Source of the DNA: Linnemannia schmuckeri
Taxonomy: Eukaryota > Mortierellomycota > Mortierellomycetes > Mortierellales > Mortierellaceae
Assembly: GCA_029449235.1 (NCBI GenBank)
Contig: JANATG010000007.1
Location: 1,364,001-1,428,000 of the forward strand
Reading direction: 5' to 3'
DNA length: 64,000 bases
Shown piece after piece: positions 23,879-36,187 of this stretch (its first letter is position 1; each line of letters begins with the position of its first letter). The notes beneath the pieces were generated by a model, which saw only the letters and a program-made list of their open reading frames with translations, did not search any database and was not told where the DNA came from. Position numbers and translations under genes: made by a program.

Positions 23879-25835
23879 CCGTAATTTTGGTCGTCGCTCT
23901 CGAGAGAGTGAAATGATCCCATTTGAGTTTAAACAATCCTCTTTCATAATCTACAGGTTCACTCTCCAACTTTGAGCATCCAGGTCTTCGTCTTCTCGTC
24001 CCTCCTGTTTGTTCATTTCTGTCCCCTGTCCTTTGCCATCAGTCATCCATCTATGTTTGTTGTCTGTTGTCTATTCTCCTTCTGAAGCGAAAGTAACAGA
24101 AGTAAAGTTTTTCAGATTTTTATAGTTTCATTTCACGAACAGGCAATGAAAAAAGGGCTGTCGAGGAAGGCAGAGAAGGGAGGAGGAGGTCGAGGTTGAA
24201 GCGACCGTAAGATGAACACACAGACAGATAAACAACACTGTTTGGACCTTTGAACCCAATCTCTCTCTCTTTTTGTTGTTTACTCGCGCAGGACAGGGCA
24301 GAGTTAAGGAGACATTGAGAGTGAGGACAACCTTGCTGCATATGATGTTCATTTTTTTATTTTTTTTATTTTTTTTTTTTTGGTTGTAATTTGACAAACG
24401 CCCGCATTGTCTATTGCCGCTCACTTGTTGTTGGTCGCCGCTGACGCTTTTGTTGTCTGTCATGGAGTCATTGGAGGATTAATGTTATGAGTGGACCTGT
24501 GTGGTCGTGAGTGAGTGATGTCTTGGTTTTGAGCTTTTGTCTGTTGCTGATGTTGATGATGTTGTTTGCTGTTTGAATCATATTTTTTATTTCTTCATTC
24601 CATCTCACATTGCTCGCCCGCGTTCATTCATACATTTTTCGATTTTTTTGTTGATAGCTGCTGGTATTCCTCACGAAGTACTCTCTCTTCTTCTCTTCAC
24701 TCTAGTCCTCTTCCTTTGGCTTAAGTTGGGCCGGATTGGGCTACTTGAGAAGGTAGCTAGGGCACGACCTTTTTTTTTTTTTTTACTTGTTTTCATGCTA
24801 AAATGATAAGCTCTTCATGTAGGCGGGAAAAGATACCTAGAAAGTACAGTACATAGTTTCATACTTGTCGATTGTTCTACGGTAACAACGATATTGCAGG
24901 CATTCGCCATCCTTAAGGATGCGTTTTGTCTGCAGTCGTTTTGTTAACATCCCTCCCAGACCAGCATTGCAATGCAGTAGAGGGCTGGGATGTGTGGATA
25001 AGTAGTTGAACAGACAAATGTATATTTATTGCTGAGAAAAAAAAAAAAGGGATATGTTTCTGTCTGTTGTTGGCTTGATATTTCTTTTTTCTTACACTGC
25101 CTATTGCTCTCACCAAGCCCGTCGTCCGTTTGTTGGTCACCCCTCTATTATTAATAAAACGATTGAATGAATAAAAGTGAATGAATGGTGCCGATTGTAT
25201 GTGTCTATATGAAAGAAGTCCGTTAGGTTTACTGAACACTTTCTCATTCGCTGGCAGCACAATGATTTTTTACTCTCGTCTGTGTGCTGCTTTCTTACCC
25301 CGCTTTTTTTTTGGCGAATCGCCCTTTTGTGTCCCCTGCGGTTCGCGCGCCCTCCTCTCTGTTCTTTCTTCACTTTTTTATTTTGATGTCACGAACGGGG
25401 TTCGATTTTCTTTTCCCTTTGGCCGCATCTTTCTTGGTGCGAGGTGGCCTGTTTGTTGTTGTTTGTTTGTCTGACTTTTGTCTTTCTCCTCTTGTCTGCC
25501 CGTGTTTACCGTGTGCGCTTTGTTTACTTTCTTCCTATCTATCGCCCTGCCTGCCTGCCTGCTTGTGCAACTAACATTTCTTGAGCTGGGCAAGCATAAC
25601 AGCGGATCTCAAACCGCTTACTCACGCTGGACAATGGTCAAAAATAAAAATTCGGATAGGCGCAACCAAACATACAAACAGAACACAAGCACCGACAAAA
25701 AAAAAAAGCCGAGCAAGAAAGGATATTTGAGAAAATTGATCCAGGGGAACAGAATGTGGGGTAATTGTTTAATTGCTTCGATGTGAATGGAGAGGAATGA
25801 GATGAGCATGGGTTAAGGACAAGAAAGGGTTGAGG

Positions 25836-25886
25836 ATGGTCGCTCAGAGAAGAGGCATGGTCGCTCAGAGAAGAGGCATGGTCGCT
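25836..25886. repeat. 21-bp tandem repeat, 2.4 copies
   Basis: The unit begins ATGGTCGCTCAGAGAAGAG and recurs perfectly at 25836 and 25857, with a partial third copy from 25878. It is a short minisatellite in the gene-free stretch with no coding role visible. Confidence 0.9.
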
Positions 25887-27482
25887 ATCATTGTTTAAAC
25901 GCCTGAATGATGTCTGCCAATAACAAGTCAGTCGTCAAATAAAGAAAGTGCCGAACTAACTTGCAACAAACAAATAACAAACAAGAGCATTGTTGCTAAC
26001 TTCGTGGTTGGTCTTCTGCAACAACCTTACCCATCCTATTCATTTATTCAACGAAAAGAAGAAGGCATGACCATCGTACCCGATGTCTGCTCAAATGAGC
26101 ATAAAACAGTGAAATGAAATTGTTGGTTTGGGTGGGGTTTTGATTTGCTTGCAGTTACAAGTTGAGTGTCAGACGGTCGGTTGGGGGAGAAAACTGACCT
26201 GACCTGTACTTGCACCTGCACCTGCTTGTCGTTTACTTGTTGGCCGCTTTGATGCTCGATTTTTCCTCCCTTACTAGCCTGCAGATGCGAACCCGAGATG
26301 GCGGCGAATGACTGAGTTTGAGACCAAAGAGCTGAAGTAAAATAATAACCTTGTCTTCTTGGACTTGCCCGGTTATTGCAACGACAAAAAAATAGGGGAG
26401 GGAAAGCTACAAAAAAAGAAATAACAATAAGAAGAGAGAGAGGGGAGAGAGAGAGTAGAGAGACGAGAAAGAGGAGACGGGAAAGTAGGGGTAATTTGCC
26501 ATGCAAATAAAAGCGACAAGCAGACTCATGATCATGAGAAAGGGGTTGAGGAAGTGAAAAAAGGACTGGCATTTGTGAACAGCATCAACATTAGGATAAG
26601 GGCGACCGTATCGAAAAGAGGAAAGAAGAATACAAAGCAAAAGAAGAGAGCGGAAGTCGATTTGGACAAGGGGGAGATATGAAGTTCAATTCAATCGGGG
26701 GCATAAAGGAGTACTCAATTCGACAGATATTAACAGTTGAGCCTGTTCCTTTGCCAGTCGAAAGGGACCCCTACTCTGTCTTTTCTGTATCACCAACAGC
26801 ATTTCGCTTATTATTCGTCCCTTCTTCCCTTACTTTTTTTCTCTTTCTTCCTTTTCTCTTCTCTTTTTTTCCTCTCTTTTCTTCCTCTTCTTCTTCACTC
26901 CAATTCCTTCCTTCGTTCTTTTTCATCATTAATCCCATCATCCTCGCCCGCCCTAGATACCTTCTTTACATCCTCTTCTTCTTCCTTCTCTGTTCATTAT
27001 TACCCCCCCCTCCCTCCCTTGATTCTCCTTTTCTCCTCTTTTGCCGTTCTACCCGTTGACTCCCCCTCCAATTCTCATCTCCTTCCATTTTACTACTAAT
27101 CTGCACACTAGACACACAGCTCTGTCTCTTTCTACCCCTTCCTCCTTCCGTCGTCATCCTCGCATACACTAAACCCCTCCCTTCTCTTAAAATCAATAAC
27201 CCGACAACTTCCTTCTTGTCTCTTCTCTCTCTCCAGTTCCTGTAAAAAGTGCATTGTCCTCTTTCTTGATAATTTAAATACCTTTCACATCCCTCCCAAA
27301 AAGCCGCCACCATTCAGTCTTCCACCATTCACTCTTCACTCCCAACCCCTCCCTCAAGTGGGAAGATAAGCTATCCTCCTACTCCTCCAGCTCGCCATCC
27401 CGGACATACCTCCCTCACCCCCTCACAACAGCAACAGTTCTCTCGGCCACAACAGCCCTCCCTTGATTCCCTCAACTCTCCA

Positions 27483-30123
27483 ATGCAGCACCAACAGTAT
27501 TCCCACCATCACCATTCCCAGGACACGAATGGTAGTCTCCCTCGTCGTCTGGATTCTGCCTCCTCCTACTCTCAAAATCAGCCCCAATACCCATCCCGTA
27601 ACCAGAGCCAGCATTATCAATCCTTGAATGCTCAGGCATATAACCTCCATCAACAACAGCACCAGCAGCAGCAGCATTCGCACTCACTTCATGGTATGAC
27701 CGAGGAGGAGTTTGAGGAAATGGAAGACCGCCGTCGGATGCAGCAGCAAATTCTGCGCGACAAGCTTGCCGTGGCCGAGAATAAGCGTCAGCCGGATCCC
27801 AATATGACAGTGAAGATGACGACGAGTACAGGCTTTGCGCTCGGAGCGTTTGACATGTCCGAGTCACTTGCAATTGTTGAGGATCTGCTCGACTACTTTG
27901 GCGAGGACGACCTCGATGAGTTTGAAGGCGGTGGAGGTGAGTTTCATTTCTTCTCTCATGTTCAGCCGTTCAGCAGGTGTCTGGACATATGTGTGTGCAT
28001 CCAATCAAGAAGGGGAGAAAAAAGAAAAAAAAAAGGCTAATTCCAATTCTGTTGATCCTATTTGTGCAATTTGTGCAGAACGATTCAACGAGTCCCAGGT
28101 CATCGAAGCAGAACGCACTCACCAACAGCGTGAGTCCCTTGTGCGCCATCTGTACGACTCAGAGGAGGACTACCTTCGCTCGCTCCAGGACATCTATTCC
28201 TGCTATAAGAAGCCCCTCCTTGCCAACCTCAGCGCTGCAGAGACCTCACGAAAGACCGGTATCCTTGGCACTTCCTCGGGTATCAAGGCCGTCGCTTCCA
28301 AGGAAGAGATCGATACCCTCTTTGGTAACCTCGACCAATTGATCGAGTTTCACGAGGATATCCGTTCCCTCCTGGAAGGACGATCCAAGATCTGGGGTCC
28401 TACTCAAATAATGAGCGACCTCCTCCTTACCGTCGTAAGTCACCTGCTTTGTCTTACTTCTCTCTGTTTATCCGTCAGCCCTCCTGTGTCTGTCTGTCAC
28501 TCTGTATTTTAACAGATCTGGCGCACTTGAGTTTTGAGTCCAGTGGACTCTTTGGATGTTCTCCCTGTCTCACACTCTATCTTTCTCTCGTTATCAACTG
28601 CAACTATATCAGATTCCTCGGTTCAAAATGTATAGCAAATACTATACCAACTTCAACGCCGCCCTGACTGTCCTCGACCGCATCTCCAGGGCAGCGCAGT
28701 GGAAGAAATTCATCGATGTGAGTAATATCTCTTTTTTATTCTTCAGTGAATGTGAAAAGCGATATAGTTGACATGGGCCTAACCATTCTCGAAAAACATT
28801 ATTCAATTTCCTCTAATGTAGCAATGCGCCGCTGAGAACCCTCCAGGAACGCCTAGCCTTCACCTCATGCTCACTTACCCTCTTAAGCGCCTCTCCATCT
28901 ATCGTGATCTTGTCAACGCTATCTGCCAGGCAACTCAGGCCACTCATCCCGACCATGCCAACCTGATGCGTGCCATGGACATGATTAACTTGGTTGCCAA
29001 TGAGCTCAAGAACGAACGCCTGATGGCACAGGATCAATTGGCGCTCTGGGACATCCAGTCGAGCATGGTCGGATTGCCCGAGCCCATCATGATCCCTTCA
29101 AGACGTTTACTTCTCAGAGCAGACATGCACAAGTGCGACTCTGCTCTTGCTCTTGAGCCTAGGACATATTATCTCATGAACGATGTCCTCCTGTATTCAC
29201 GCTTTGACCCCAAGAAGAACATTCACACCTTCAAGGTACATATAAATCTGTGTGGCGGTGCGATTTATTTCAACACCTTTGTTCCTCTTATTAACGTACG
29301 TGCTTATATCCATCTTAAATAGGGAATGTTTGACTTGGCAAGGACGCAGATCAACAACCCAGAGGACAATGTCTCTCTGCCTCAATTGCCCAATTGTATT
29401 CAGATCGCCAATTCTGGACGCACACAGATGATGCGGTGCCGAAGTCGCGAGGAGCGCAACTACTGGATGGAGACCATGCGACAAGCGGCAGATATTGTGA
29501 CCAGGAGTTTGGACGATCCCTCGACCCCACTCGGAGATGTCCTTCCCTTGCGCAAGTATGCTAATTCGATTGCCTCGGACTCTTCGTCTTCGCTGGGCCA
29601 TCATACCGGCATGACCTCGGGATCGATCAAGAGTGCCAACCGGCCTTTCACCGATTCACGGTCAATCAACTCCAAATCGAGCACCGAGTCGACGACATCC
29701 AAGCCTAGACGGCCTAATCCCCAGGCGGACTTTTATGGATGCTCATTTGGTGTTGATGTGGTGCCTCCTTCGACTGAGGATAACTACAAGCCTAGCCCAT
29801 TGGCATTGAGCTCGGCCATGTCCAAGAACTCTTCGTCTTCGTCTGTCTCGACCGGTGCTACTTCCCACTCCAACTCGACGGCGACCTCCAAACCTACTCT
29901 CGGTGCCGTCCTGGCCGCTATCCCCGTCGAGCAATTGACACCGAAGCAGGCCAAGGCCAAGGCAGCGTTGGCGGCGGCGGTGGAGGCGAGACGACAGGCA
30001 CGATTGAAGCAGGAGGCCAAGAACGGTGGACCGGCCAAGTCTGAGATGAACAAGAACGTCAACTTGGACTTTTCTAGCAGTTTTATCCCTGCCAAGGAGC
30101 GTATTGCCAAATCTGGCGCATAA
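27483..30123 (+). CDS. Rho guanine nucleotide exchange factor with DH-PH module (5' end uncertain)
   Basis: Model 27483..27936, 28079..28434, 28613..28717, 28822..29235, 29323..30123; 709 aa from the first in-frame Met; all junctions keep frame. The N-terminal 75 residues are Gln/His/Ser-rich, followed by a charged segment (TEEEFEEMEDRRRMQQQ). The DH domain runs about residues 165-385, with YDSEEDYLRSLQDI as conserved region 1 and LMLTYPLKRLSIYRDL as the conserved region 3 helix. The PH domain follows (about 395-515: RRLLLRADMHKCDS, YYLMNDVLLYSR, ending EERNYWMETMRQAAD). The tail is Ser/Thr/Ala-rich. DH-PH proteins load GTP onto Rho/Cdc42-type GTPases at sites of polar growth. The reading frame remains open and Pro/Gln-rich upstream to about 27273 without an ATG, so one or more 5' exons may be missing from this model. 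Confidence 0.8.
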
Positions 30124-31405
30124 GTTCTCTTTTTATTTCTTTAGACACACTCTTAGACTTTTCTTGTCCACTTGTATACTTTTCATTCTTCTTACACCCT
30201 AATCAACGTCCTCCAGCATCTATAACATACACGAAAACCCCTCCTAGCATTGTACATATCTACCATAAAGAAAAAATAACAAAAAATAATGTTATCCGCA
30301 TTTGTCCTCTTTATGAATTGTTATTAATGCTTTCATAAGATACGCACGTTGCAGCCCTTAGCAACTGAACAAGCAACAAACAACAAACTACAGACAACAG
30401 CAACACCAGCAACAATTTCAATTGAAGGTGAAGAGGAGAGCGGTGCTTCCGATCGGTGGTTTGAGGCACTGTTGTTCGTTTATTGTTGTCAATCGAGAAT
30501 CCATGCATGCATCGCGTGCATGACCCATTCACCCCTTTTTCGATCCCCATGCCTTTGCCTGTGCCCTTGCCTGTGCCCCCGCTTTGTCCATGCCCTGTTA
30601 TTGTCCTGTTATTGCCCTGATCCTGATCGAGTTCCCAAAGCATGGAAGAAAAAGAAGGACAAAGGAGAGGAGGGAGACGGAGTGAGTTTTTGCTGTCTTC
30701 GGATCCTTTTCGAATCCGTTGATGAGACGGGGAAAGTTTTGTAGGCTATTGTTTTGCATATTTGTCATTTACTCAAAAATACTACAAAAGTAGAAAAGTG
30801 CGAATAAAAGGAAAGCAAACGGCAGGGGTGAGGGGGGAGAGGGAGAGAGAGAGAGAGAAGGTGGAGATGGGCAGTGTCGAAAAGGGCTTTTGTCTTTTTT
30901 TCTTTTTTTTTTGCTTTTAAGCGGAAAAAGAGGGATAAAGGCAAAGAAAATTGCTGTAAGGAGAGGTAAGGAGAGAAGGAGAGGTAAGGGGAGAAAGAGA
31001 GGCTAAAACGGGGCTGAGCAAGGGTATGCCCATGATTCTGTTAGCTAGTCCGGAAGGGCATTTTTATGTCTTTTTTCATTTTTTGTGAACCTTGGTGGTG
31101 AAAATATAGCACCTATGAGCTTTCTAGTTTTTTTTGTTACTTTTCTTTTTTTTTTTTTATAATGCAAACCATTTTTGCGATCAACTCGACCACTTTTGTA
31201 CGACTTGGGACTAAAGAGTTCTCCGAGGAGAAAAAAAAAACATGTTACTTGGGATGAAATGGTGCGGCTGTCTCTCACTCCTTTATCTATGTATTCTTTT
31301 CCCTTGGAGTTCATTCCCAGGACTACTTGAAAAAGTTTATCCGATGCTGTTTTTATTTTCAAAGGGATGATGATGATGATGCTGAGAATGGATGAGAAAA
31401 CGGTA
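30124..31405. other. Convergent intergenic region
   Basis: 1.28 kb between the Rho GEF stop and the stop of the secreted-protein gene on the opposite strand. Short repeats of the CCTTGCCTGTGC type occur near 30550-30580, a GA-rich tract near 30820-31010, and a (GAT)n run at about 31367-31380. No coding potential is seen. Confidence 0.5.
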
Positions 31406-32263
31406 TCAAAGAGGAAGTAAAAGCCATGATGAACAAAGACTGAGAGAAGCTATTACTACAAACGCCCCCGAATGTAACAAAGAAGAAAAAGAAGAGGAAG
31501 AATTATCTATAGATGGAGGGGTTGGAGGCGGCAAGGCATTGATGAACCCCTCACCACACTTGCGAGAAACCTGGGTCTGAAAGAACCGAACCCAGGCCAC
31601 CACATAGGGATCCAGAGAGAGTTGATGAACCGAGACGTATCGATCGAGCGGGTTGACCATCGACTGTGTACAGGGTGTACAGACCAAGGAAGAAGGCACA
31701 GAATCGACCCACTGCTGCATCTGCGTCCCATTGAAGAACAAGTCCCAACTAAACTTTTTCCCAGGATTCTTCTTATTTGAAAAAGAAATCAGGTTCTGGG
31801 TCAAGGTCGTCACACAGAAGGTACCGTTGGTTGGACTGACGGTCTGGCACATGCCTTCCTTGAGCGGGATATACAACGACGATACACCATATAGCCAATT
31901 GGTACCGGCTTGTTCTTCTGGGTCAGTCGAGTTTATACAATTTTGGTTGATAGTGTTTTCGATCAGAGCGACGGTTGCTTGGGAACATATGGGGCGCGGG
32001 CAGATATCGGCGGCGGTATCATTCATGAGTTTTGGGGTGACGTCCTCGGCAAAGATGAGGTCTTCCCAGACTTTGCTGGGGAAACAGGTGTTGACTCGAT
32101 AGTCGGTTGAGAGGGAGGACATGGCCATGGCGCATTGATCGAGGAGGAATGCTTCTGTGGTTGGTGGTATTGTTGCTGAGAGGAAGAGGAGAATTAGGAA
32201 AAGATGGAGGAGTGAGAGTAGGGAGGAGGAAGGTGTGGACGAGGGACAGAGTATCAGCCTCAT
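31406..32263 (-). CDS. Secreted Cys-rich, probably GPI-anchored protein (DUF7729-like)
   Basis: Single exon, 285 aa. A long N-terminal signal sequence (LLSLLHLFLILLFLSATIPP) is followed by a mature domain with about 10 Cys (CAMAMSSLSTDYRVNTCFP, ICPRPICS, NCINST, MCQTV, FCVTT, VCTPCTQ, RKCGEG). There are several N-glycosylation sequons and, at the end, a Ser-rich spacer (IDNSSSSFSS) plus a hydrophobic tail ending LLLPL. That tail is the pattern of a GPI-attachment signal. The cysteine layout resembles fungal SPARK-like/DUF7729 surface proteins; this assignment is from pattern memory. It is probably displayed at the plasma membrane or wall; function unknown. A CT-rich minus-strand leader (32300-32620) lies immediately upstream. 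Confidence 0.75.
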   Translation of the reverse strand: MRLILCPSSTPSSSLLSLLHLFLILLFLSATIPPTTEAFLLDQCAMAMSSLSTDYRVNTCFPSKVWEDLIFAEDVTPKLMNDTAADICPRPICSQATVALIENTINQNCINSTDPEEQAGTNWLYGVSSLYIPLKEGMCQTVSPTNGTFCVTTLTQNLISFSNKKNPGKKFSWDLFFNGTQMQQWVDSVPSSLVCTPCTQSMVNPLDRYVSVHQLSLDPYVVAWVRFFQTQVSRKCGEGFINALPPPTPPSIDNSSSSFSSLLHSGAFVVIASLSLCSSWLLLPL

Positions 32264-33312
32264 CTTTGTGAATGTGTAACTGAACCCTTATTTTTTATGG
32301 TTAGAGGTATGGATCGAAAGTCAAGTGGGATAAGATTATTTTCGAGGTTAAAGAAAGAGAACTGAAGGAAGGCAAAGTTGGAGGTGAAGTTGAATGAGAA
32401 AGAGAATGATAATGAGGAAGAGAAGGGGAATGAGAATAGCAATGAGAGGGAGAGAATGAGGGTATGCAAATGCAAATAAATGAGAGACAAGAAGAGAGCG
32501 GGAGAAAGAGAGAGTGGAAGCAAAGAGTGTAGTGAGAAAGAGAGAGAGAGAAAGAGAGAGGGAGAGAGCAGAAAGAACTGAAAAATGAAGGGTTTGCGCC
32601 TTTTTGTATGACGATCAAACGAAAGGTGAAAAAATAGAATTGTTCCTGGTGGTGCTCAGTCCGTTCAGGGGTGTGTGGAGTTCGATTGTTGTTGTTGTTG
32701 TTTATGACAAAGGAGAAGAGGGATCGGCAGAGAGGATTGAGAATGGGGTGGGTATCGCAGTGGGATCCCTTGGAGATGGATAACAATTCAAGAATAGGAA
32801 GGGAAAGCGCGGTAAGAAAGGACAACGATGGGAGAACGCATGAAGATCATACCCATGGAAGGGAAGGAATGGCTCCTTGAACAGGAACAAAGGGCTTTTG
32901 TGTATGTTGTGTGTCACCAACATGGTTTTTGATTCGATCAAGAAAAAGATAGTGGCGTTCCTTTCTCCTGTCTCCTCAATTCCCATCACGTGAGTAACAT
33001 CTACGACAAATATATCTTCTATTACCAGTCCCTTCCTCTGGCCCGCTTGACTGTCTCTGTGCAGTCCCTTTTCGCGCACGTATGTCCAGAACGCGTCAAC
33101 GCCTGCCTGCCTCTTTCCTCGACCCTGAGAACGCCTTCCCTCACTTTCTCTTTGTCCCATACTCTCGCCTTCTTTCTTTCATACACACTTGATCGCCTCC
33201 CTCTCGTCTACCTTTTTTACTTAACTTCGAGCCGACCCCAAGCGACACTCATACTCAAATATCCAACTAGTCGAAACATACAAAAGCAGCACTAGCAACA
33301 CATTCATCCGCA
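32264..33312. promoter_or_regulatory. Divergent intergenic region between the secreted-protein gene and the proteasome gene
   Basis: About 1.05 kb holding both promoters. The left 350 bp is pyrimidine-rich on the minus strand and the right 200 bp pyrimidine-rich on +, mirror-image leaders. I did not find a PACE-type proteasome element. Confidence 0.45.
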
Positions 33313-34823
33313 ATGGCCGACCGATACTCATTCTCCCTCACTACCTTCTCGCCTTCTGGAAAGCTCGTCCAGATTGAATACGCCCTCAGTGCCGTTAACT
33401 CTGGAGTCACGTCCATCGGCATCAAAGGTAATAACACCTAGCCATGCCATTAGCGCATACTAGCATGTTGCTCAAGTAGTAACAATACGACCCTACCGAG
33501 CGACTCGACCAACATGTGCATGTCTGCAGAGTGGAGTAAGCAATGAACGGGAAAGGGCGACCGAGGAAGCGATATCATGACTCGAACACGAGAATTAAAA
33601 GACAAACAAGAAGGACTTTGCAACGACGATAATCACCATCCATATCCACCACTTCAATTGCCATTCTTACTCGATATGATACTCGACACGAAGAAGGCAA
33701 CAACAAACAACCATCACATTACCACCGCTATGATCCCCTGTTCAATTCTACCCTGTTTCTAACACCTCTCCTCCTACAACAAATAGCGACGAATGGAATT
33801 GTGATTGCGACGGAAAAGAAGGCAGTATCGACGCTGATTGACGATTCGTCGCTGGAAAAGGTCGCCATTATCTGCTCTAACGTCGGCATGGTCTACTCGG
33901 GTATGGGTCCTGATTACCGTGTTCTCGTCAATAAGGCACGGAAGGCCGCTCAGGCATACAAGAGAGTCTACATGGAAGAACCACCAACTGCCATTCTCGT
34001 CAAGGAAATCGCCAGTGTCATGCAGGAGTTTACACAGTCTGGGTAAGCGAACATTTCAGAGGATTGGATATGAAGGAAGATACGAGGAAAAGATAAGAAG
34101 AGCAGGTGGAAGGAAGAAGAAGAAAAGGTGAAGTAAGAGTCAGCCAGCCTGAGACAATAGAGAAGACAAATGGGTGACAAGATGAAAAGCTACAATGGAC
34201 ACAAAGAAAAGAAAAAGAGGGTGAGAGGAGCATGAAAACGGAAGAAAAGAAGGGAGGCGCTTTGCCGATCAATTGATCATCTTCCACCTCGTCGATTCCT
34301 ATTTCTCGACTGCAGTGGTTACCAACGAAAAATGTGAGCGGTGATGATCGTACCATCCGGGAAGCACGAAGTTGGATAGTGCCTGAATTCAAAAGTTGCG
34401 TGACAGAAGGACTATGATTAACAGTTTCGAGTACTCTGCCACCGTGAACAAAATAGCGGTGTACGTCCATTTGGAGTGTCATTGTTGATTGCAGGATTTG
34501 ACGAGAAGGGACCTATGCTGTACCAGGTCGACCCCTCTGGCTCGTACTGGCCCTGGAAGGCGACCGCGATTGGCAAGAACATGGTCAACGCAAAGACGTT
34601 CTTGGAGAAGCGATACAACGAGGACATTGAGCTCGAGGACGCTATCCACACCGCTATCTTGACACTCAAGGAGGGATTCGAGGGCCAGATGACAGAGAAC
34701 ACCATCGAGATTGGTATCATTACAGGAGCCGTCTCGACCAAGGACGATGGTGCCGTCGTCCTCCCAGAGTTCAGGAAATTGTCCCCTAGCGAGGTCAAGG
34801 ATTACCTGGCCAACATTGCTTAA
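33313..34823 (+). CDS. PRE8: 20S proteasome subunit alpha type-2
   Basis: Model 33313..33427, 33787..34042, 34457..34823; 245 aa. The N-terminus MADRYSFSLTTFSPSGKLVQ carries the alpha-subunit signature (YSFSLTTFSPSGKLVQIEYA). It continues through ATNGIVIATEKK, VYSGMGPDYRVL and GGVRPFGVSLLIAGFD, all diagnostic of alpha-2 (Pre8/PSMA2). As an alpha subunit it lacks a catalytic Thr and forms part of the outer gate ring of the 20S core. Introns of 359 and 414 bp are GT-AG and keep phase. The length matches the family (about 234-250 aa). An AATAAA-like signal lies at about 34903. Confidence 0.95.
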
Positions 34824-35138
34824 GTATCTTTTTCACGCCTGGCGCTAAAAAAAAAAACACGATACAACAACTCACATCCATGTATGCCTGTTTTCTACAA
34901 CAAGAATAAAAACAAAAATATGCAAAGATCTCTTCTTTTGTTGATTTGGAATATTAAGAATGCACAGAACAGGCTTGTGTATAACGCTCAAACGAATGAG
35001 TCGATACTGATGTGGGAAAAGAATGTCTCTTGTGATCCTTTCAGTCCTCATCATTATGCCACAAAGAATTGTTTTTCAAAAAAAATATTTACTAAAAATG
35101 CAGTGTCTCTATGATATTATCCGTGTATGATGATCGAT
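34824..35138. other. Convergent 3' intergenic region
   Basis: 315 bp between the proteasome stop and the thiolase stop. It is AT-rich; AATAAAA near 34903 on + could end the proteasome transcript. No gene is seen. Confidence 0.5.
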
Positions 35139-36154
35139 TTAAAGGCGCTCGATGACCATGGCGGAGGCAGCACCACCACCGTTGCAGATAGCAGCACCAC
35201 CCTTCTGGCCCTTCTTCAACAAGTGAGTGAGGGTGACAAGGATGCGGGAGCCAGAGGAACCGATGGGGTGACCAAGACCAACAGCACCTCCAGCAATGTT
35301 GACCTTCTTGGGGTCCAAGCCCAAGAGCTGGTTGTTGGCAATAGCAACGACAGAGAAGGCCTCGTTGAACTCGAAGAGATCAATGTCCTCAATCTTCAAG
35401 TTGGCCTTCTCGAGGGCCTTGGGGAAGGCAGCAGCGGGGGCAATGGGGAAATCAATGGGGGCAATAGAGGCATCAGCAAAGGACAAGATGCGGGCGAGGG
35501 GCTTCAATCCGAGCTCATCGGCCTTGGCGCGGGTCATGAGGACGAGGGCCGAAGCACCGTCGTTCAAGGACGAGGCGTTGGCGGCAGTGACGGTACCCTT
35601 CTCCTTCTGGAAGACGGGCTTCAAGCCGGGGATCTTGTCAAACTTGACGTTCTTGTACTCCTCATCCTCAGCAAAGGTCTTGTCGCCCCTCTTATCCTTG
35701 ATGGTGACGGGGACGATCTCGTTGGCAAAAACACCGTCCTTCCAGGCCTTAGCAGCGCGGGTGTACGACTCGACAGCGTGGGCATCCTGCTGCTCACGGG
35801 TAATCTTGAGCTTGTCAGCAGTGTTCTCAGCGCAGTTACCCATGCTATATACGAGAAATTCAAGATCGTAATACGACTGTTAGAGTCATGGATTTGGCGG
35901 TTTCGATCTGAGTCGTGATTTGTCAAGAACAACTGTGCCAATTAACAAATGATGCATACGGAGCTTGCAAAAAGAAAAGAACACTTACTGGAACTGGTTG
36001 TAGACATCCCAAAGACCATCTTTGATGATACCATCAGCAAGGACCTGGTGTCCGTAGCCAGCGTTACGAGGCGAGTAGAATCTATTCGGGATGACATGCA
36101 GCACCGGGAAGGACAAATAAAGTAAGGGTTGTTTGTTCAGTCACATGTCAGATC

Positions 36155-36187
<33 letters not shown>

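Larger units (their letters stand above)
19282..27270. other. Eight-kilobase stretch without a recognisable gene
   Basis: No open frame here shows codon structure, a domain or conserved-looking exons; all are short and rich in Phe/Ser/Leu or Lys/Arg from CT- or AG-rich DNA. The stretch contains homopolymers near 30 nt (listed separately), several shorter T runs (about 24350-24380, 24770-24785) and one 21-bp tandem repeat. From 26780 to 27280 the + strand is strongly pyrimidine-rich, as before other genes, so this end is probably the Rho GEF leader. Untranslated exons, long introns of the Rho GEF gene or a non-coding RNA could be hidden here, but none is demonstrable. Confidence 0.5.

Noticed and set aside
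20452..26640. Several 60-175-codon open frames on both strands in the gene-free stretch
   Set aside because: Amino-acid composition follows the local CT/AG bias; there is no domain, no codon structure and no splice-compatible partner exons.
35127..35918. A 263-codon + frame opposite the thiolase gene
   Set aside because: It is an antisense shadow of the thiolase coding sequence; its Gly/Val/Leu-rich composition is the complement of thiolase codons.
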